Assembly (NCBI RefSeq): GCF_013318015.2
Contig: NZ_CP115841.1
Coordinates: forward strand, 1,736,001 to 1,800,000
DNA length: 64,000 nt
Origin: Agrobacterium tumefaciens
GTDB lineage: Bacteria > Pseudomonadota > Alphaproteobacteria > Rhizobiales > Rhizobiaceae
Direction of reading: 5' to 3'
Below are positions 28,277 to 38,536 of the stretch, one piece after another. Position numbers and translations under genes: made by a program. Below the pieces are notes generated by a model that had not been told where the DNA came from, did no database searches, and saw only the letters and a list, made by a program, of their open reading frames with translations. The first letter of the stretch is position 1. Each line of letters opens with the position of its first letter.

Positions 28277-30367
28277 TTGCCCAAAAAAACCAATCTCATG
28301 ACGCGCATTCTGTTTGCGGCGTCATCGCTTGTCGTTGCCGCTTTTGCCGGCTTTTCCTTCTATATCGACAGTCTTCAGCACCAGGTGACAACGCAAGCCG
28401 TGGCGGAAAATATCGATTCGTCCGGCAAGCAGGCAGCGCAAAGCATCGCCAACTGGCTGAACGGCCGCATCATGCTGACCGAAACGGTTGCGAAGACGCT
28501 CGCCAAGCTCCCAGATGACGACGCCAAACTGCAGTTCCTCCAAAACGACGTGCTGACGGCTCAGTTCATGTCCACCTATTTCGGCAATGCCGAAAGCGGC
28601 AGTTTCACGACTTTCCCGAAATTGCCATTGCCGGAGGGCTACGACCCGCGCAAGCGTCCCTGGTATCTGGACGCCGTCAAGGCCGGCAAGCCAGTACTGA
28701 CCGAGCCCTATAGCGATGCGTCGACTGGCGGCCTTATCATCACTGCCGCCATTCCCGTGTCCATCGGCGGCAAGCTGGCCGGCGTGACGGGTAGCGACTT
28801 CTCGCTGGATTCGCTGGTCACGATGATCAAGTCGGTGGATGCCGGCAAGGATGGATACGCCTTCCTCGTCAGCAAGGACGGCAAGATCCTCATGCATCCC
28901 GATGCGAAATTCGTCGACAAGCCGCTGACCGATCTCTTCAAGGTTGATACACCGGCAATTTCTTCCGCGATTTCGCAAACCGAGATCGACGGCAAGGGCA
29001 AGATCACCAGCTTCATTCCCGTCGCCGGTCTGCCCTCGGCCGATTGGTATCTCGGTTTCGTTGTCGATTCCGACGTCGCCTACAGCGCGATCGGCCAATT
29101 TCGCCTCGCGGCAACCATCGCCACGATCCTTGCCGCCGCGATCATGATCGCCCTGCTGGCAACCGTTCTCAGCCGTTTCATTGTTCGCCCCGTCACGCAG
29201 ATGACTGCTGCCATGGAAAGGCTTGCCGCCGGCAATCTCGATGTCGCCATTCCCGGCCAGGAGCGCAGTGACCAGATCGGCTCGATGGCTGCGGCGGTTG
29301 CCGTATTCAAATCGAACGCCACGGAACGTCTGCGTCTTGAAGGCGACGCCGAACAGAACCGCACGCTTTCCGAACAGGAGCGCAACGACCGCGAACGACT
29401 GGCGGCGAAAGACGCGGCCGACATCCAGTTCGCAGTCGATTCGCTGGCAAAGGGACTGACGCACCTTTCGAACGGCGACCTCAACTACCGGATCGAGACA
29501 CCTTTCGTGACCCGCATCGACCGCTTGCGCGACGACTTCAACAACTCCGTCGCCAAGCTGAACGTTGCCTTGAGCACAGTCGGCCAGAATGCACGCGCAA
29601 TCGATGCCGGTGCTGGAGAAATCCGCCAGTCTGCCGACGACCTGGCCAAGCGCACCGAGCAGCAGGCCGCCTCTGTCGAGGAGACTGCGGCCGCGCTTGA
29701 GGAAATAACCACGACGGTCAAGGATTCCGCCCGCCGTGCCGAAGAGGTAGGCCGTCTGGTAGACCGCACGCGCAACAATGCCGAGCAGTCCGGCATCATC
29801 GTCGAGGACGCTGTTCGCGCCATGGAAGGCATCGAAAAATCGTCGTCGGAGATCAGCAACATCATTGGCGTGATCGACGAAATCGCTTTCCAGACGAACC
29901 TGCTTGCGCTTAATGCCGGCGTGGAAGCCGCCCGCGCCGGTGAGGCAGGCAAGGGTTTTGCCGTCGTCGCACAGGAAGTGCGCGAGCTTGCCCAGCGCTC
30001 TGCAAATGCCGCGAAGGAGATCAAGACGCTGATCAACGCCTCAACATCGCAGGTGCAATCCGGTGTCGATCTCGTCGGCAATGCCGGCAAGGCGCTGGAA
30101 ACCATCGTCCGCGAAGTCCAGGAGATCAACCGCCATATCGACGCCATCGTAACGTCGTCGCGCGAACAGTCCACCGGACTTCAGGAAATCAACACCGCCA
30201 TCAACACCATCGATCAGGGCACCCAGCAGAATGCTGCCATGGTCGAAGAACAGACTGCGGCAAGCCACGGCCTCGCCTCGGAAGCGGCGGCGCTCAACGA
30301 ATTGCTTGCGCAGTTCCAGCTCGCCACGGCAACACGGCGGCAGGCTGAATATGGGCGTGCTGCGTAG
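28277..30367 (+). CDS. Methyl-accepting chemotaxis protein with dCache sensor
   Basis: A 696-residue membrane chemoreceptor. One helix near residues 8-30 is followed by a periplasmic dCache-type ligand domain ([47 protein letters not shown]) to about residue 270. A second helix near 275-298 leads into HAMP ([26 protein letters not shown]), a linker with a second HAMP-like unit, and the signalling domain. Its hairpin tip reads [33 protein letters not shown]. There is no C-terminal NWETF-like CheR pentapeptide. The start is a TTG with AAGGA eight bases upstream; an ATG at 28298 is the alternative. The PWYLDAV pattern is often seen in receptors for amino acids or organic acids. A strong terminator follows. 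Confidence 0.94.
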   Translation: MPKKTNLMTRILFAASSLVVAAFAGFSFYIDSLQHQVTTQAVAENIDSSGKQAAQSIANWLNGRIMLTETVAKTLAKLPDDDAKLQFLQNDVLTAQFMSTYFGNAESGSFTTFPKLPLPEGYDPRKRPWYLDAVKAGKPVLTEPYSDASTGGLIITAAIPVSIGGKLAGVTGSDFSLDSLVTMIKSVDAGKDGYAFLVSKDGKILMHPDAKFVDKPLTDLFKVDTPAISSAISQTEIDGKGKITSFIPVAGLPSADWYLGFVVDSDVAYSAIGQFRLAATIATILAAAIMIALLATVLSRFIVRPVTQMTAAMERLAAGNLDVAIPGQERSDQIGSMAAAVAVFKSNATERLRLEGDAEQNRTLSEQERNDRERLAAKDAADIQFAVDSLAKGLTHLSNGDLNYRIETPFVTRIDRLRDDFNNSVAKLNVALSTVGQNARAIDAGAGEIRQSADDLAKRTEQQAASVEETAAALEEITTTVKDSARRAEEVGRLVDRTRNNAEQSGIIVEDAVRAMEGIEKSSSEISNIIGVIDEIAFQTNLLALNAGVEAARAGEAGKGFAVVAQEVRELAQRSANAAKEIKTLINASTSQVQSGVDLVGNAGKALETIVREVQEINRHIDAIVTSSREQSTGLQEINTAINTIDQGTQQNAAMVEEQTAASHGLASEAAALNELLAQFQLATATRRQAEYGRAA

Positions 30368-30400
30368 AGCGAAAATAGCTCACTGGTGAGACAATCGCAC

Positions 30401-30432
30401 CGTTACCCCGGATCCAGTCCGGCATGACGGAG
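30401..30432. repeat. Short interspersed palindromic element
   Basis: CGTTACCCCGGA...TCCGGCATGACG is an imperfect palindrome. It shares its CCGG.ATGACGGA end with the element near 61081. Confidence 0.4.
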
Positions 30433-30452
30433 GAGACGTTTCAGTCTTCATT

Positions 30453-30482
30453 ATGGCCGGAGCGATCCGGCCATTTTTCTTG
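30453..30482 (+). terminator. Terminator of the chemoreceptor gene
   Basis: ATGGCCGG/CCGGCCAT stem with a six-base loop, followed by TTTTCTT. Confidence 0.85.
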
Positions 30483-30567
30483 TCCGCCCTGAGCAAGCGA
30501 AAAACCCTGTTCACGCCACTCACACGATCAGCTAGAGCTTGGTCGATCATGATTTGCGGAGGGATCT

Positions 30568-31047
30568 ATGCTGGATTTGATTTGGCGCGGTATTGCCATG
30601 GGGGTGGGTGGCACCGTGTTTATGGATATATGGGCAATTGTGCTGCACCGGTTTTTCGGCCAGTCCGCCCCGAACTGGGCACCGGTCGGCCGCTGGTTCT
30701 GGCATGTGCCGAAGGGCAGGATATTCCACGATTCTATCGCGACGGCCGCACCTTACGAGCATGAACTGGCGCTCGGCTGGGTCTCGCATTATGCCGTCGG
30801 CATTCTCTACGGCATCATTCTCGCCCTGATAGTGCCGGCCTCGTGGTTTTCAGAGCCGTCCTTCATTCAGCCTTGGATCGTGGGCATCGTCACGGTCGGC
30901 GCGGGCTGGTTCCTGCTGCAACCTGGCCTCGGCATCGGCTGGGCGGCATCGAAGACGCCGAACCCGAACAAGGTTCGCTTTCTCAACCTCGTTGCCCATA
31001 CGATCTTCGCGCTTGGCATGTATGCCGTGGCGCTGTTGATGCGCTGA
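30568..31047 (+). CDS. DUF2938 family membrane protein
   Basis: A 159-residue protein with four predicted membrane helices. It matches the DUF2938 family: the start GIAMGVGGTVFMDIWAIVLHRFFG, then APVGRWFWHVPKGRIFHDSIA, then HYAVGILYGIILALIVP, and a late PGLGIGWAASKTPNPNKVRFLNLVAHTIFALGMY. The function is unknown. A GGAGG Shine-Dalgarno precedes the ATG. It converges on the metallopeptidase gene, with a shared hairpin in between. Confidence 0.85.
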   Translation: MLDLIWRGIAMGVGGTVFMDIWAIVLHRFFGQSAPNWAPVGRWFWHVPKGRIFHDSIATAAPYEHELALGWVSHYAVGILYGIILALIVPASWFSEPSFIQPWIVGIVTVGAGWFLLQPGLGIGWAASKTPNPNKVRFLNLVAHTIFALGMYAVALLMR

Positions 31048-31049
31048 AT

Positions 31050-31076
31050 AACAAGGGGGCTGAAAAGCCCCCTCGT
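31050..31076. terminator. Hairpin between convergent DUF2938 and metallopeptidase genes
   Basis: AGGGGGC/GCCCCCT stem with a six-base loop. T-runs are short on both sides, so its strength is uncertain. Confidence 0.6.
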
Positions 31077-31087
31077 TCATTTGATTA

Positions 31088-32017
31088 TCAGATATTCGCC
31101 GAAAAGGTGTCGCAGTCCTCGACGCGTCCGTTCTGGAAGCCGCGCTTGAACCATTCCATGCGCTGCGCCGACGTGCCGTGGTTGAAACTGTCAGGCACCA
31201 CATATCCTTGAGTCTGCTTCTGCAGGGTGTCGTCGCCGATCTGGTGAGCAGCGTTGAGCGCTTCCTCAAGGTCACCGGTTTCCAGAATTCCCTTCTGTTC
31301 GGTGAACTTGCCCCAGATACCGGCATAACAATCGGCCTGAAGCTCAACACGCACCGACATCTTGTTGGCATCCACCTGGCTCATGGACTGGCGGCGGCGG
31401 TTGAACTCCGGCAGGACACCGGTCAGGTTCTGGACGTGGTGGCCCACCTCATGCGCAATAACGTAAGCCTGCGCGAAATCGCCAGACGCGCCGAAACGCT
31501 TGTCCAGTTCACTGAAGAAACTGGTGTCGAGATAGACCTTGCGGTCACCAGGGCAATAGAACGGGCCGCTGGCCGCAGAGGCAGAACCGCAGGCAGACGC
31601 GACTTGCCCGGAAAACAGCACAAGGGTCGGTTTCTGATAGGTCTCGCCGGCGGACTGGAAAATGCCGCTCCACGTATCTTCCGTCTCAGCCAGCACGGTG
31701 CGCACGAAAGCCGTCGTCTCGTCGGACGATTGGCCCTGCGGCCGAGTGCCCGCCTGCTGGCCGGATTGCTGCGTGGTACCGCCCCCATCCAGTGAAATGT
31801 CTCCGCCCGAAAGCAGCGTCAGCGGATTGATGCCAAGCACCCAGCTTATCAGCAGGATCAGCAGAAGACCGCCAATGCCGATGCCGCCGCCGCGGCGCCC
31901 GATCGGCACGCGCATTCCGCCACGCGAAAAAGGATCGTTGCCGGATGGCCCCGATCCCGCCGACATGCCGCGCCGATCCTCGATATTGTCCGACTGGCGG
32001 CGCCCTCTCCATTCCAT
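31088..32017 (-). CDS. Neutral zinc metallopeptidase (YpfJ/KPN_02809 family)
   Basis: A 309-residue protein of the putative neutral zinc metallopeptidase family. A glycine- and arginine-rich N-terminus is followed by one membrane helix (GIGGLLLILLISWVLGINPL). A predicted periplasmic peptidase domain carries the zinc motif HEVGHH in AYVIAHEVGHHVQNLTG. A downstream conserved block reads VRVELQADCYAGIWG, where the acidic residue probably completes the zinc site. The C-terminus (QGYVVPDSFNHGTSAQRMEWFKRGFQNG) is typical of the family. The natural substrate is unknown. A possible later start at MSAGSG would shorten the N-terminus by 17 residues. Confidence 0.9.
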   Translation of the reverse strand: MEWRGRRQSDNIEDRRGMSAGSGPSGNDPFSRGGMRVPIGRRGGGIGIGGLLLILLISWVLGINPLTLLSGGDISLDGGGTTQQSGQQAGTRPQGQSSDETTAFVRTVLAETEDTWSGIFQSAGETYQKPTLVLFSGQVASACGSASAASGPFYCPGDRKVYLDTSFFSELDKRFGASGDFAQAYVIAHEVGHHVQNLTGVLPEFNRRRQSMSQVDANKMSVRVELQADCYAGIWGKFTEQKGILETGDLEEALNAAHQIGDDTLQKQTQGYVVPDSFNHGTSAQRMEWFKRGFQNGRVEDCDTFSANI

Positions 32018-32112
32018 GCTTTTCTCTCCGCAAACGTCGCCTCAACAGGCAACCTTATAACGGCACTATAATACATCTTGTTCCGGAAGAAAGCGGAGGT
32101 GGGTGCATTCGT

Positions 32113-32601
32113 TCAGGAGGCTCGCCGCCTTTGCGTGAAGACGGTCAGAGACAGCAGGGCAAACACGAACACGCCCGCGAAAAGCACCACAAGACCCGGC
32201 TGACCGTCACCGAAAGCAACCTCGTGAATGATCCGCCCCGGAACGAAGGTGAAACCGCCTGCGATGACGATACCGCCGAGATAAACACTCTGCATGATCC
32301 TCATATGGCGCCTGATTTCGCCCCTGCGCGCGAAAAGGACCGATTGCAGACAGCCATATATGGTGAGAACCGATAAAAGATGAATCGGGCTGAAACCGTA
32401 AAACACCCTCAATTCATGAATGAAGAAGGTCGAAACGGAGGTCATGACCATCAGCGTCACCCAGATCCTACCGAGTAGCCGGTGGATGGCGGTTCCTTTT
32501 GGGCGAAGAAAAATGAAGGCACCGAGAATCGCGGCCGGAACAACGGTGGCGACATGGAATTGCACGGCAAGCGGTGCGTCTAGCAAAGGCTGGAGTGACA
32601 T
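32113..32601 (-). CDS. DUF2306-like membrane protein
   Basis: A 162-residue protein with four or five predicted membrane helices: QFHVATVVPAAILGAFIFL; LGRIWVTLMVMTSVSTFFI; PIHLLSVLTIYG; YLGGIVIAGGFTFV; VVLFAGVFVFALLSL. A conserved His-containing segment (GTAIHRLLGRIWV) and MRIMQSVYLGG fit DUF2306. No Shine-Dalgarno is obvious before the ATG at 32601; upstream in-frame codons overlap the divergent gene and are unlikely. It diverges from the LytTR gene with about 50 bases between the starts, which suggests shared regulation. Confidence 0.75.
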   Translation of the reverse strand: MSLQPLLDAPLAVQFHVATVVPAAILGAFIFLRPKGTAIHRLLGRIWVTLMVMTSVSTFFIHELRVFYGFSPIHLLSVLTIYGCLQSVLFARRGEIRRHMRIMQSVYLGGIVIAGGFTFVPGRIIHEVAFGDGQPGLVVLFAGVFVFALLSLTVFTQRRRAS

Positions 32602-32649
32602 GGTGAAGCGTTTTGACCCGGTTGAAATTATCGCTAACTTCGGCAAAAC

Positions 32650-33516
32650 ATGCGCGAAAGAAAAACGCATTGGCGTCAACCGCAGGAAAACTTCGTGGAT
32701 CACCTCTCTTTGCAGTCCACGCTTCGTGAAATGCACGCCATCCTGCAATCGCGCAGACTGTGGCTGACCTTCCTTGCTATATTGGCGATCTTCATTCTGA
32801 CCGGCCCTTTCGGGACAAGTGAGACCATGAGTTTCGCCGACCGGCTGCTTTACTGGACAATCGTTCAGGCTGGCGCATGGACGTTCGCAATATCCTTTTC
32901 CATCCTCGCCAACACCATTCTTGCCGGCAGCATTGAAAATATGCTGACACGCATGATGATCGGCTCGCTGACGGCAGCCCTGCCCATTGGGCTGCTGCTT
33001 TCCATCATGAACCAAATCTTTTCCGGCAGGGAAATGGGTTTCGCTGCCTATCTGAAAAGCAGCCTGTCGGCCCTGCCGCTCTGCGCCATCTTTTGCCTGC
33101 TGAGCTACCTCACGGCCTGCCAGTCACGCGCAACGGCAACGGATGCCGTTGCGGACCCGAATGGAGATGCCAAAGGTGAGGTGAAAAGCATCGCGCCGCT
33201 GCTGGAGCGGCTGCCGCCGCAAAAGCGCGGAGAATTGCTGCGGCTGTCGGTGCAGGACCACTATACCGAAATCGTCACCACGCGCGGCCATCAGCTCGTT
33301 CTGCTGCGTTTTGCCGATGCGCTGAAAGAAATAGGCCTCACGGAAGGCTTGCAGGTGCACCGTTCCCACTGGATTGCCATTTCCGACGTCGTCTCGTTGC
33401 GTAAACAGGCTGGCCGTCTGCACGTCATTACAAGAGACGGTTCGGAAATACCCGTCAGCCGCTCCCATAGCGCGGCCGTGCAGGCCCGTTTCGCCGCGCA
33501 TACACCGACGGGTTAA
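32650..33516 (+). CDS. Membrane-anchored LytTR DNA-binding regulator
   Basis: A protein of up to 288 residues with about four N-terminal membrane helices (residues 37-160) and a C-terminal LytTR DNA-binding domain from about residue 190. The latter shows LRLSVQDHYTEIVTTRGHQLVLLRFADALKEI, the GLQVHRSHWIAISDVVSL core and ITRDGSEIPVSRSHSAAV. LytTR proteins tied directly to membrane helices are one-component regulators that may sense a membrane signal, here without receiver or kinase. The ATG at 32650 is the longest choice. A GTG at 32698 with AGGA seven bases upstream is a good alternative. Its likely target is the divergent DUF2306 gene, by position only. Confidence 0.85.
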   Translation: MRERKTHWRQPQENFVDHLSLQSTLREMHAILQSRRLWLTFLAILAIFILTGPFGTSETMSFADRLLYWTIVQAGAWTFAISFSILANTILAGSIENMLTRMMIGSLTAALPIGLLLSIMNQIFSGREMGFAAYLKSSLSALPLCAIFCLLSYLTACQSRATATDAVADPNGDAKGEVKSIAPLLERLPPQKRGELLRLSVQDHYTEIVTTRGHQLVLLRFADALKEIGLTEGLQVHRSHWIAISDVVSLRKQAGRLHVITRDGSEIPVSRSHSAAVQARFAAHTPTG

Positions 33517-33672
33517 GAGTTTCTGTCGATTCCGGAATTTATGGGGTTCCGTTCTCAAAAACATTTGCCTATAAGCCGCTTCTAGCCTGAAAACTTTGAA
33601 TTGCGCGCCCCGGCCGGTGATCTTTCACCCTGGCTGGTGTTTTGCGCAACCAAAACGCGGAACGAGAGAGCC

Positions 33673-36600
33673 ATGCCGAAGCGCCAAGATATCAAGTCCA
33701 TCCTCATCATTGGCGCAGGACCGATCGTCATCGGCCAAGCATGTGAATTCGACTATTCCGGCACCCAGGCCTGCAAGGCGCTGAAGGAAGAGGGTTACCG
33801 GGTCATTCTGGTCAACTCCAACCCGGCCACCATCATGACCGATCCGGGCCTCGCCGACGCAACCTATGTCGAGCCGATCACCCCGGAAGTCGTCGCCAAG
33901 ATCATCGCCAAGGAACGTCCGGACGCGCTGCTTCCCACCATGGGCGGCCAGACCGCGCTCAACACTGCGCTGTCCCTGAAGCGCATGGGCGTTCTCGACC
34001 GCTACAATGTGGAAATGATCGGTGCCAAGCCCGAAGCCATCGACATGGCCGAAGACCGCGCCCTCTTCCGCGAGGCCATGGCTCGCATCGGCCTCGAAAC
34101 GCCGAAGTCCATGCTGGCCAACGCCACTGAAATCAAGGACGCCGACCGCAAGAAGCACGAAGCTGCCCGCGCCGAACTCAAGGCGAAGCTTTCCGGTGCG
34201 GAACTGGACAAGGCGCTGGACGATCTGGAAAACCAGTGGAACCTTGGCGAGACCGACCGCAAGCAGCGTTACATGGCGCATGCGATTGCAATCGCCGCCC
34301 AGGCGATCGACCATGTCGGCCTGCCAGCCATCATCCGCCCGTCCTTCACGCTCGGCGGCACCGGCGGCGGCATTGCCTATAATCGCTCCGAATTCTTCGA
34401 CATCGTCTCGGGCGGCCTCGACGCTTCGCCGACCACCGAGGTGCTGGTCGAAGAATCGGTTCTCGGCTGGAAGGAATATGAGATGGAAGTGGTCCGCGAC
34501 ACCGCGGACAATTGCATCATCATCTGCTCCATCGAAAACATCGATCCGATGGGCGTCCACACCGGCGATTCCATCACCGTTGCGCCAGCGCTGACGCTGA
34601 CCGACAAGGAATACCAGATCATGCGCAACGCCTCGATTGCGGTGCTGCGTGAGATCGGCGTGGAAACCGGCGGCTCGAACGTGCAGTTCGCCGTCAACCC
34701 GAAAGACGGCCGCCTCGTCGTCATCGAAATGAACCCGCGCGTTTCGCGCTCGTCTGCTCTCGCCTCCAAGGCGACCGGCTTCCCGATCGCCAAGATCGCC
34801 GCCAAGCTCGCCATCGGCTATACGCTCGACGAGCTGGAAAACGATATCACCGGCGGCGCGACGCCTGCCTCGTTCGAACCGTCGATCGACTACGTCGTCA
34901 CCAAGATCCCGCGTTTCGCCTTCGAGAAGTTCCCGGGCGCCTCGCCGATCCTCACAACGGCCATGAAGTCCGTCGGTGAAGTCATGGCCATCGGCCGCAC
35001 CTTCGCAGAATCGCTGCAGAAGGCGCTGCGCGGCATGGAAACCGGCCTCACCGGTCTCGATGAAATCGAAATCCCCGGCTTTGAAGAGGGCGAAGGCTCC
35101 AAGAACGCCATCCGCGCCGCCATCGGCACGCCGACGCCGGATCGCCTGCGCATGGTCGCCCAGGCGCTGCGTATGGGAATGACGGAAGAGGAAGTCCACG
35201 AAAACTCGAAGATCGACCCCTGGTTCATCGCCCAGTTCAAGGCAATTGTGGACATGGAAGCCCGTGTCCGTGAGCAAGGCCTGCCGCAGGACGCAGAGAA
35301 CCTGCGCATGCTCAAAGCCATGGGCTTTTCCGACGCCCGCCTGGCAATTCTGACGGGCAAGCGCCCGAAGGAAGTGGCCGAGCTGCGCAACAGCCTCAAT
35401 GTTCGCCCGGTCTTCAAGCGCATCGATACCTGCGCGGCAGAATTCGCCTCGCCCACCGCCTACATGTATTCAACCTATGAAATCCCCTTCGTCGGCGCCG
35501 CCCGCTCTGAAGCGCAGGTTTCCGACCGCAAGAAGGTCGTCATCCTCGGCGGCGGTCCGAACCGTATCGGCCAGGGCATCGAGTTCGACTATTGCTGCTG
35601 CCATGCTGCCTTCGCGCTGAAGGATGCAGGCTTCGAAGCGATCATGATCAACTGCAACCCGGAAACGGTTTCAACCGACTACGACACCTCCGACCGCCTC
35701 TATTTCGAACCGCTGACGGCCGAAGACGTGATCGAGATCATGCGCGCCGAGCAGGAAAAGGGCGAACTGGTCGGCGTCATCGTGCAGTTCGGCGGCCAGA
35801 CGCCGCTGAAGCTGGCCGAAGCGCTGGAAAAGAACGGTATCCCGATCCTCGGCACCGCGCCTGACATGATCGACCTTGCCGAAGACCGCGACCGCTTCCA
35901 GAAGCTGCTGATGAAGCTCGACCTCGCCCAGCCGAACAACGGCATCGCCTATTCGGTTGAACAGGCGCGCCTCGTCGCTTCGGAAATCGGCTTCCCGCTG
36001 GTCGTGCGTCCTTCCTATGTTCTGGGTGGCCGCGCCATGCAGATCATCCATTCGGAAGGCCAGCTCCAGACCTATCTGCTCGATACGGTTCCGGGCCTCG
36101 TGCCAGAGGACATCAAGCAGCGTTACCCGAACGACAAGACCGGCCAGATCAACACCCTGCTCGGCAAGAACCCGCTTCTGTTCGACAGCTACCTGACCAA
36201 CGCCGTCGAAGTCGACGTCGATGCACTGTGCGACGGCGAAAACGTCTTCGTGTCGGGCATCATGGAGCACATCGAAGAAGCCGGTATCCACTCGGGCGAC
36301 TCGGCCTGCTCGCTGCCTTCCCGTTCGCTGAGCAAGGAAACCCTCGACGAGCTGGAACGCCAGACGACGGCGCTTGCAAGGGCGCTCAACGTCGGTGGCC
36401 TGATGAACGTTCAGTACGCTATCAAGGACGGCACGATCTACGTTCTCGAAGTCAACCCGCGCGCCTCCCGCACGGTGCCCTTCGTTGCAAAAACCATCGG
36501 TGCGCCGATCGCCAAGATCGCTGCCCGCGTCATGGCCGGCGAAAAGCTTGATGCGGCGATTGCCGCTTACGGCAAGAAACCCGATCCGCGCAACCTGAAG

Positions 36601-37161
36601 CACATCGCCGTCAAGGAAGCCGTTTTCCCGTTCGCCCGCTTCCCCGGCGTCGACATTCTGCTCGGACCGGAAATGCGCTCGACCGGCGAAGTCATCGGCC
36701 TCGACACCGATTTCGCCCTCGCCTTCGCCAAGAGCCAGCTCGGCGCCGGCGTCGACCTGCCGCGCTCCGGCACCGTCTTCGTCTCGGTGCGCGACGACGA
36801 CAAGGACCGCGTATTGCCCGCAATCCGTATTCTGGTCGAGAGCGGCTTCAGGGTACTGGCAACCGGCGGCACCCAGCGTTTCCTTGCTGAACAGGGCATC
36901 GACGCCGAGAAGATCAACAAGGTGCAGGAAGGTCGTCCGCATATCGAAGACGCCATCCGCAACCGGCAGGTCCAGCTGGTCATCAACACCACCGACAGCA
37001 ACAAGGCGATTTCCGACTCGAAGTCGCTGCGCCGCGCAACGCTGATGCAGAAGGTGCCATACTACACGACGATGGCCGGTGCCGAAGCAGCAGCCCTTGC
37101 CATCAAGGCGCTTAAGGCCGGCAATCTGGAAGTGAAGCCCTTGCAGAGCTACTTCCTGTAA
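33673..37161 (+). CDS. carB: Carbamoyl-phosphate synthase large subunit
   Basis: CarB makes carbamoyl phosphate from bicarbonate, two ATP and the ammonia delivered by CarA. At 1162 residues it is longer than E. coli CarB (1073), as is usual in rhizobia, with an insert near residues 155-190 (a Lys/Ala/Glu-rich helical stretch). Two homologous ATP-grasp halves are visible, beginning [22 protein letters not shown] and [23 protein letters not shown]. Each carries an EVNPR- or EMNPR-type metal site. The C-terminal MGS-like allosteric domain runs from about residue 1035 ([23 protein letters not shown]). The ATG at 33673 follows a GAGAGAG run; no in-frame upstream start fits. Confidence 0.98.
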   Translation: MPKRQDIKSILIIGAGPIVIGQACEFDYSGTQACKALKEEGYRVILVNSNPATIMTDPGLADATYVEPITPEVVAKIIAKERPDALLPTMGGQTALNTALSLKRMGVLDRYNVEMIGAKPEAIDMAEDRALFREAMARIGLETPKSMLANATEIKDADRKKHEAARAELKAKLSGAELDKALDDLENQWNLGETDRKQRYMAHAIAIAAQAIDHVGLPAIIRPSFTLGGTGGGIAYNRSEFFDIVSGGLDASPTTEVLVEESVLGWKEYEMEVVRDTADNCIIICSIENIDPMGVHTGDSITVAPALTLTDKEYQIMRNASIAVLREIGVETGGSNVQFAVNPKDGRLVVIEMNPRVSRSSALASKATGFPIAKIAAKLAIGYTLDELENDITGGATPASFEPSIDYVVTKIPRFAFEKFPGASPILTTAMKSVGEVMAIGRTFAESLQKALRGMETGLTGLDEIEIPGFEEGEGSKNAIRAAIGTPTPDRLRMVAQALRMGMTEEEVHENSKIDPWFIAQFKAIVDMEARVREQGLPQDAENLRMLKAMGFSDARLAILTGKRPKEVAELRNSLNVRPVFKRIDTCAAEFASPTAYMYSTYEIPFVGAARSEAQVSDRKKVVILGGGPNRIGQGIEFDYCCCHAAFALKDAGFEAIMINCNPETVSTDYDTSDRLYFEPLTAEDVIEIMRAEQEKGELVGVIVQFGGQTPLKLAEALEKNGIPILGTAPDMIDLAEDRDRFQKLLMKLDLAQPNNGIAYSVEQARLVASEIGFPLVVRPSYVLGGRAMQIIHSEGQLQTYLLDTVPGLVPEDIKQRYPNDKTGQINTLLGKNPLLFDSYLTNAVEVDVDALCDGENVFVSGIMEHIEEAGIHSGDSACSLPSRSLSKETLDELERQTTALARALNVGGLMNVQYAIKDGTIYVLEVNPRASRTVPFVAKTIGAPIAKIAARVMAGEKLDAAIAAYGKKPDPRNLKHIAVKEAVFPFARFPGVDILLGPEMRSTGEVIGLDTDFALAFAKSQLGAGVDLPRSGTVFVSVRDDDKDRVLPAIRILVESGFRVLATGGTQRFLAEQGIDAEKINKVQEGRPHIEDAIRNRQVQLVINTTDSNKAISDSKSLRRATLMQKVPYYTTMAGAEAAALAIKALKAGNLEVKPLQSYFL

Positions 37162-37187
37162 AATCAGCCGGCAACGAAGATCATGGA

Positions 37188-37216
37188 AACGCCGCGGGTC
37201 ATGCCTGCGGCGTTTT
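37188..37216 (+). terminator. Terminator of carB
   Basis: AACGCCGC/GCGGCGTT stem with one bulged position, followed by TTTTGC. Confidence 0.75.
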
Positions 37217-37244
37217 GCATTGTCTCACAAAAAGCTCAAAAGCC

Positions 37245-38387
37245 TCACGCCGCCAGGGCTTCGCGCACGCAATTGCGCCCATCCGTCTTGGCGCGGTAAA
37301 GGGCGCGGTCCGCCATTTCCGCCAGGGTCTGAAGATCGCAGCGTATATCGCCGCTGGTTGCGACGCCGATGCTGATCGTCACGCCGACACGCAAACCGCC
37401 GCAATCGACTTCGGTTATCGCAATCGCATCGCGAATGCGTTCTCCGATCATGCAAGCCTTTTGAACACCGGCACCCGGCAGGAAGATGATAAACTCCTCG
37501 CCACCGTAACGCGCCAGCACGTCACCACCGCGTATGCTGCCGCCGATACGCTTCGCCACTTCCTGAAGAACGCTGTCGCCGACGGCGTGGCCGAAGCGGT
37601 CGTTGATTGATTTGAAGTGGTCGATATCGAGCAGCATCGCCGCATCGTTGGGACCCGGCACCGCCGGCATGGCCTGGAAGAAAAAACGACGGTTCTTGAC
37701 GCCCGTCAAAGGATCGGTGTTGGCGAGAACCAGCAATTTCCGCTCTGACCGCTCGGCTACCAGCATCATCACGAACAGCGCAATGGCGAAGTTCAACATG
37801 ATGATCAAGAAAAACGCATTGACCAGATCGATGGCGGCGTATTGGGGCAAAAGCACGCTCTTTGCCACCGACAACGAAATCAGGCCGGAAATACCCGCAA
37901 TAGCGCCCAACGCGAAGCGGGACAGGAGTGGCTCCTTGCGCCACCGCGCAAAAAGCCCGCCCGCTCCCGCAAGATAGGCCACAGCCGCACAACCGTTGAA
38001 CAGGGCCGCACGATAAGCGTTATTGTCAGCCACCTGCTGTGCAAGGACAATTGCCAGCAAGGCAATCAAACAGATAGCTGACACTGTCCCCCTACTGGCA
38101 GCACGTCCATCGCTCAGGATTTTCAAGCCAAGCCAGATCAGCGCATAACCCACGATACCGAAGACGATGCTGCCGAATTGCCACAAGGCCGGAGACATTA
38201 TTCCCCATTCGCCGTACCCAGCGAGCGTGGAGCCGGCAGCCATGGCTGCGAAGCCTGCTGCAAGAGCCGTCGGGCCGTGCAAACCACGATTTGTGAGCTT
38301 CAAATATATAAAACTCAGCATTCCAACAATGTAAGAACACTTTTGCATCAGTATCACTGTTGCAAGATCTAGCTCGCCGAGCATCAT
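37245..38387 (-). CDS. Membrane-bound diguanylate cyclase (GGDEF)
   Basis: A 380-residue protein with six to seven predicted helices in its first 210 residues and a GGDEF domain at the C-terminus (from about NTDPLTGVKNRRFFF). The active site reads RYGGEEF, an accepted GG(D/E)EF variant, so cyclic-di-GMP synthesis is expected. RGGD sits exactly five residues before the motif and matches the inhibitory RxxD I-site, which suggests product feedback. The helical part may sense a membrane signal. The ATG at 38387 is chosen; a TTG 12 bases earlier is in frame. The upstream region (38388-38536) is strikingly AT-rich. Confidence 0.92.
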   Translation of the reverse strand: MMLGELDLATVILMQKCSYIVGMLSFIYLKLTNRGLHGPTALAAGFAAMAAGSTLAGYGEWGIMSPALWQFGSIVFGIVGYALIWLGLKILSDGRAASRGTVSAICLIALLAIVLAQQVADNNAYRAALFNGCAAVAYLAGAGGLFARWRKEPLLSRFALGAIAGISGLISLSVAKSVLLPQYAAIDLVNAFFLIIMLNFAIALFVMMLVAERSERKLLVLANTDPLTGVKNRRFFFQAMPAVPGPNDAAMLLDIDHFKSINDRFGHAVGDSVLQEVAKRIGGSIRGGDVLARYGGEEFIIFLPGAGVQKACMIGERIRDAIAITEVDCGGLRVGVTISIGVATSGDIRCDLQTLAEMADRALYRAKTDGRNCVREALAA

Positions 38388-38536
38388 ACATCCACGCAAT
38401 GAATAAATATAAATATCTTATTTATAGTATAAAGTATAAAATTTCAATAAAAATAACCAATAAACAAAAATTTAATCATATCGATGAAGACATCGATGAT
38501 CATCCAATATAGCGTAGCAACACACAAAGCAGTCCA
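38388..38536. other. AT-rich intergenic stretch
   Basis: About 150 bases dominated by A and T, between the diguanylate cyclase start and the end of the udgX gene. It should contain the cyclase promoter on the minus strand. No gene is seen. Confidence 0.6.

Noticed and set aside
33625..35277. A 550-codon minus-strand frame opposite carB
   Set aside because: The sequence is a His/Arg/Asp-rich shadow with no family features, and carB fully explains the region.
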